Shown piece after piece: positions 58,663 to 64,000 of a DNA stretch of 64,000 nt; the first letter of the stretch is position 1, and each line of letters opens with the position of its first letter. A program made the position numbers and the translations under genes. The notes beneath the pieces were generated by a model. The model did no database searches. It worked only from the letters and a program-made list of their open reading frames with translations, and had not been told where the DNA came from. The DNA is from Avena insularis (taxonomy: Eukaryota; Streptophyta; Magnoliopsida; Poales; Poaceae): positions 86,976,684 to 87,040,683 of the forward strand of contig CM042685.1 of assembly GCA_023614405.1 (NCBI GenBank), written 5' to 3'.

Positions 58663-61600
58663 AAAAATTTAAATCCAAAACCCTTGTTTCAAAATTATAT
58701 TTTGAATTATGATATTGTCCCTACCATGGACTAATGTGAGATTTGTAAAATCCACTATTTTGAAATAATACAAATATTTATAATTAACAACCTAGGAGGA
58801 TATAACTTAATTCACCATCGCATCGCCCTATACCAACGCCAACCCCTCCCGAGCCCTCTGGTGAGCACCCCTGGCCTCCCTCATATCGCCTAGGGTTTTT
58901 GCCGCAGCGCCCTCGTAGCGAGTTGGAAGACGGCCGAGAGGCATAGATCTCGATCTAATCTAGCGGCTCCTGATGTCCCGTACCCCTTCGCCTCTTCGAG
59001 CTGCTGACCGGCGGGCCCCACCGCTCGGGAGACAGATCCCTCTCGCGCGTGCTAAAAGCCCTGATGGGTTGGCCCAGCGATGCTAGCCCGTTGGCTTTTC
59101 AGATCTGGCCCGTTTTCTTTTAAACCTTTAATTTTTATCCCAGATCTTAATGCAGGAAGTTTTGGTTTAAATCTATATAAAATGGAAAATAGCCTAGATC
59201 CTCCAGATCTAAATTTTACTATGTTCTTGAATGTTCTGTCCAACATGCAGGACAAGTCCTTGGCTAAAATTATTTATCTTTATTTAGTGGCCTTTATTCT
59301 AATAGCATGTATCTAACATATTGAATAAAACCCCTATAAAGTTTTACTTATCCAATTGTGATGAATCAAGTTTCTTCTGATAGGTAATTGAATTACCCAT
59401 TTTTGGGACCTTTTCCCATGCCAAGTTGAACTATAATTTGACTGTAGCAAATATTTCAAAAACAACACTATCCTGCACTTAGGAATTTCTCTAGGTCAAA
59501 CCAAAATAGGTATTGACCTAATTCCAACTCTCTCTAGACATACATAACCATATCCCTCAAAACCTAGAAGCCCAATTTTTATTGAGGCTTCTTTGAATTT
59601 TGGTGAATTAATAACTTCTATGCATGGTTATTTCACCAATAAATCCACCACAGGAGTTATGTGAACCCAGAATGGGTGATTAAAACTTATACAAAAAGGT
59701 AGTACAACTACCTAACTTGTGTCCTTGGAATCATACCAAAATCTTATATAGATTTAATCCGGTAAATATGAAAAAAACCATCCAGTACTTCCTTTGGGAT
59801 TTTCCTGAGGGCATTCTGATATTTATTTTGTGTTGATTCCAACTCTCAGTGAAGCAGTCCATCAAATACTATCTAATCACCCAAGGAAATTATTTCCACA
59901 AACAAGAGATTTATTTACTATAAAATCCATTATAAATCGATGGTAATTGTTACAATAGTGAGACCATTTCTGTTGGATTCTTTATCAATATCTATCTAAT
60001 GACATCACTTGTGCACAACTTTATAATGCATGACTTATCCTTGTTCTAAAACCCCTTATCTAGCTAGTTTTTGACTATAAATCTTAAATAGAAAATCCAC
60101 CAATGTAACCAAAACATTTCCTTTGTATCCCCCAACCAAATCCCAAATCCATACTGATCTATAAACTTGTTTCCTCAATTTCTTGTTGTATGGATTGGTG
60201 TTTGTATGCAATGTATTGATGGTGGTGTTGTTTGTTTGCATGTATGCTCGACAAATACGATAGTTGTGTTGCGTGACACCGAGAAGAAGGAAGCATCAGG
60301 TGTTTTTGATTATTATTGTATTCTGTATTCTGGTTTTCTAAAGAAGTCACGGGATGTCTCACTGGTCGCAGGCAAGCCACCTTCATGCTCATAAGCCCTT
60401 GTCCTACCGTTTTACTTCTGCATGTTTTATGTACTGTTTATGAAACTGCATTGTTTCACTTATGATAATTTTATATCTGGTAGTGTCTTGGCTCCTCCGT
60501 ATAATACCATTTGCACTACTAAGTGCAACCCCTTTGATTACACCTACTTGCCCTAGTATGGTAGAAGGTTTCATAACGCCATAACCCCTTGGAGACCCCA
60601 TTTTAGCCAAAGAAAAAGTCTAAGATGGGAAGACCCCGGAAAAGCTTACAGAAACGTTTTATGAGAAAACCTTGGTGAGGCATGGCCTACCAAGTGAAGT
60701 TGAAAAGGAAAAAGGTTTTTGTTTTACAAAAAGGGATGGACGAAAGATGGAGGAAAATGTTCATGAAAATGCACCCAGTTCTTTGCAGTTTATCTTGAAC
60801 AATTAACCTGTTCAACCATATTACTCTAGAATGGGACAGGTCTGGAACTTTATCTAATCCGGTATATGTGCCTCGCACTACTACGGGGGAGGACAAATCC
60901 ACAGAGGCTGGGCCTTCACCTGTAAAGGCCCATGTGAAACATCGTCCTGGGGAAGGTACATACTGTCTAAGGATGGCCAGACGATACTATGAGCCCCTCA
61001 TTGAACGCGCACACTAGTTGAGGTGCAAAACGCGCTCCGGTTGGCTTGAGACTATATAGGGAGTCCCGGTTTTGAGGGGATTATCCTCATAGGGTAGGCA
61101 CTTGTATCGGAGAGAGCATCCGGAAGGTCCAGACCTGTTATTCGACCCATGATCGGTGTAGATCAAGGATGGGTAATCGGATGGTGTGGGTAAAGTGTAC
61201 AACCTCTACAGATTGTAAATCTATTCGAATAGCCGTGTCCGCGATCATGGACGGTTGGGAAGGCTGTTGTAGAGCGGTGTTGGTTTTGATTTCAGAAAGG
61301 ACTTCGGAAAGGAAATGGTTTGGAACTATTTTTACGCTATATCTACAATGAGGAAGGAGTTTGGTCATGAGATGACTGGAAGGAAAACAAATGGGTGACC
61401 CAATCCTAGTGTTTTATTAAAACTTTTCAAAAAGGTTTAGAAAATGTTTACAAAAGTTTTTCAACAAAGATATAGAGATATGCTATATCTACAAGAGAAA
61501 CTAGTTTATAAAAGAACCTCTCATAGAGCCATCCTACTACAGCCATATCGCATATCAATTATTATGGTTCTCTTAAGGTGGTTTGCGACTACATTCAAAG

Positions 61601-61908
61601 TACTCACCGGCATTGTCTCTAGCTATTTACTTGGCCAGACTTTTTAGAAGCAAGAGGAATGATGGAGGCTGTTGACGTCTATGCGAGCTAGGCAGTCTTC
61701 CCAGTAAGTTGCCTATAGGTTAAGGAATGACATGGGCTCTCCGCTATTTGTGTTGTAATCGAAATAACGGCCACTTTGTAAGTTCTGTAATTGATAGTTT
61801 CTCGATGTTGTAATGATACTCGTCGGTTATGCTCACGGCTCACTGATCATGGGAACGAGAATTGTATGCATAACGGGTATTATCAGAACGTAAATCCGGG
61901 GTGCCACA
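58663..61908 (+). repeat. Long gypsy-type LTR, 5'-truncated
   Basis: AT-rich start, a GC-rich block (58830-59090), AT-rich middle, then the typical end ('GGTAAAGTGTACAACCTCTACAGA', 'CCGTGTCCGCGATCATGGACGG' near 61190-61255) and a terminus CCGGGGTGCCACA at 61908. No primer site follows, and a TG start is not visible at the left border, so it is a truncated or solo LTR. The same 'GTGTAC...CCGTGTCC..ATGGAC' block occurs in the LTRs at 830-890, 9980-10030, 25735-25795 and 57235-57295. Confidence 0.75.
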
Positions 61909-64000
61909 ATAGGTCTTATCATGTAGATTAATAAAAGCTCTAGATCCTCTAATGGATAAGAACCAAATAGGAACCAAGAATAATACTGCCAGGTATTTAA
62001 AATTTTGAGCTCTCTCCGAAATATATGATCAAGTTACTCAGTCGAGAGCCCCTCTTGATAGTATGGTTATCTATCCTATAAACCGGTCTCCCAACTAACA
62101 ACATGAGACCAAAAAAGGTAAAACATATCATGATCATACATTTGCCTTGAGCTTTCCACTTGAGCTTGATGTGGATTATCTTTTCCTCCTTAATATAGAA
62201 CTTCTTTCTTGATTTCTCTTGCTTGTGTTTTCTTGATGGTTATTTGCGAATTTCTCCCCCATACACCATGGGGAAGCCACTTCTGTGAACTTTTCTTCAT
62301 CAATCCATGATCACCGAGGATGTTAAGCATCAAGCATGATATATCCTAGAGATGTAGCATATTGAGCTTGAACTTCATTTCTTCTAACTCCATTAGGATG
62401 ATGTCTTGAATATACACATGAGGAACTCTATCTTCTTCTTCAATACACTCTTGATCTTCTTTTTTATTCTTCTTCTTCTTGTCGTTGTTCTTCTTTACTT
62501 GATTCCAATAGTCCCAAAGCCTTTGGGCATTGCTTCTTATTCTTCTTCACCCTTGAAGCCAACACATGCTCCAAGTGATGGCAATAGACAATTCCTACAA
62601 GTTCCACTAAATGCAATCATTGGTCCATAGAGACTGACATTAATTACCAAAACAACACATAGAGGTCCACATGAACTTTCAATCTCGTCCATTTTGGTTA
62701 TTTATGACAATCCCTTTGAGAGAGTTTATATAAGAAATTTTAACGAATAAAATAGTAGCAGAATATCAAATACTGCACAAATATGTGATATTGGTACAAC
62801 AACAATATATAGAGCAAACACCCCAACAATTATATGCATGTGTGATGAACTTGAATTTCATTGCATATATTGCCAATCATTGTCATTGGTGGAGTTTCCT
62901 CTATATATACTACATGCTAAGCAACAACAAAGATGCAATAGCATGAAAGGCAAATGCTTAAGGACAAACTCAAATCATAAACCAACTTCCCTTAAACCGT
63001 CGAAAACATCTCACCCATTGGCATTGAGTGCCGAAATGGGTGACAAGTTCTAGAAGGCCAATACAGTGATAATTCCTTCAAAGGTGAATTCGCATCTATC
63101 CAATGATGAATACTCGGGAGGAAGTAGAACTATTCTGAGGACCCTAAGATTTCCAAATAAATAAAATGAAATAAGAATCGACAAACGATGCAAGAAATCA
63201 CGAGATAAGACAAACCAATTGAAAACAACAAATGATACCAAATGGAAACAACAAGATATTATGATATGAGTAAAAGATTGTTTTAACTGAAAATATAGAA
63301 GCTCCCCAATACTTGTGCATAAATTAGAATAATTGCATTAGAATACATAATTAATAAACATGGAAGCCTCACTCCCCCATAAGCATTTAAAACACAACAA
63401 ATGAGAGAGAAGACAAATGAGCATTCTTAAATGAATTAGAGGAGCTCCCCCAAGATTATGCACCAATTATGATAATTGCATTTGGGAAGAAAGTGAATAA
63501 TCATGGAATCCTCACTCATCCAAATTCATTTAACAATATGTTGCATGAGAGAACAAATATGAGTGCCGAAGATGCAAACACAAGAAAAATAACTCATTGG
63601 CAAATAAATTTGGAAACCACTGAAGCATAAAAAATAAATAGAAAGGTGGTCTCCAAGGAATAAAATTTCCACGAAACATATATTCTCTTATGTGTATAGG
63701 TTTCTAAGTGGAAAACATCACAAAGAAATATTCCCACAAGGAAACAAGCATGCACAAAGAAGATATACAAGAAATAACATGGAAAACAAAATGAAGTAAT
63801 AACATATACCAATAAGATTTTTGCTTGAAAGCATTGCCAAAGGAAGAATTTTATCTTATTTTTCACTAATGAGCTTCAAACACCATCAGACCACATACAT
63901 TACAACCATAAAGAAGGGAAAAGGAGATAGTTGGAATATGTGGAGAAAAGCAACGAGTATCCCAAAGGAAAAATCAACTAGCAAAACATCACTATTGCAC
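61909..64000. other. AT-rich DNA, not assigned
   Basis: No protein domain, LTR border or tandem repeat is recognised. The frame 62406-62630 is a low-complexity TTC-rich stretch. Composition and the CTTGAGC..TTCCACTTGAGC repeats near 62145-62170 suggest transposon-derived sequence, but I cannot name it. Confidence 0.4.

Noticed and set aside
62406..62630. Hydrophobic 74-residue ORF as a small membrane protein
   Set aside because: Generated by TTC/CTT low-complexity repeats in AT-rich DNA, without any supporting context.
1..64000. CRISPR arrays, bacterial operons, rRNA or complete tRNA genes
   Set aside because: No regularly spaced identical short repeats with unique spacers, no Shine-Dalgarno-type gene strings, no recognisable rRNA or full cloverleaf sequence.

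Overview
The window looks like heterochromatic, transposon-packed DNA from a large-genome grass, most likely Triticeae (wheat, barley, rye or Aegilops). It is dominated by nested LTR retrotransposons with very long LTRs (1.4-3.9 kb). These include two chromodomain Ty3/gypsy elements with an initiator-tRNA-Met primer site or Tekay/Del-type pol, Athila-type LTRs of the TGATACG...TATACTTGTGGGTCATCA kind with a tRNA-Asp primer site, and one full-length Ty1/copia element. I see no intact host gene and no rRNA, tRNA, CRISPR or bacterial-type structure. The clade assignment is an inference from remembered repeat families, not from a database search.

Left part (1-12195). Element A is a gypsy chromovirus: 5' LTR (cut by the window edge) 1-1459, primer site 1463-1474, a separate acidic ORF upstream of gag, gag-pol 3236-7655 and 3' LTR 7659-10606. 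It has in-frame stops, one frameshift and a mutated RT active site. To its right lie the leader and 5' LTR (10816-12195) of a minus-strand Athila-type element.

Middle part (12196-35924). Element B is a second, more decayed chromovirus. It starts with an LTR remnant at 12196, has its own acidic ORF upstream of gag, then gag-pol. The chromodomain is split by a solo Athila LTR (18341-19827, TSD AAGCC). Its 3' LTR (19936-35924) is split by a 12.1-kb copia element (20637-32712, TSD GTACC). That copia element is itself split by a probable 3.9-kb solo LTR (22568-26472).

Right part (35925-64000). Element B abuts a tandem array with a period of about 365 bp (35925-42720), which contains a solo LTR (40918-42317). 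Next comes a two-exon DUF295-like pseudogene (43053-44471) with three in-frame stops, a region of degenerate repeats (44590-46560), and about 13 copies of a CTGACATGTGGGACCC-like motif (47460-48430). After two LTR fragments comes a segment with fragments of unrelated host genes on the minus strand: a 62-bp AGAMOUS-clade MADS-box exon with splice sites, and an NF-YB histone-fold pseudogene. A second tandem array (about 657 bp period) is interrupted by a LINE whose 5' part is inverted and by an LTR fragment of element B's family. A 5'-truncated long LTR (58663-61908) and unassigned AT-rich DNA end the window.

No genes here work together as a pathway. The coherent story is layered insertion, silencing and decay. 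The most interesting leads are the acidic pre-gag ORFs shared by elements A and B, the captured regulatory-gene exons, and the pseudogene carrying only nonsense lesions.
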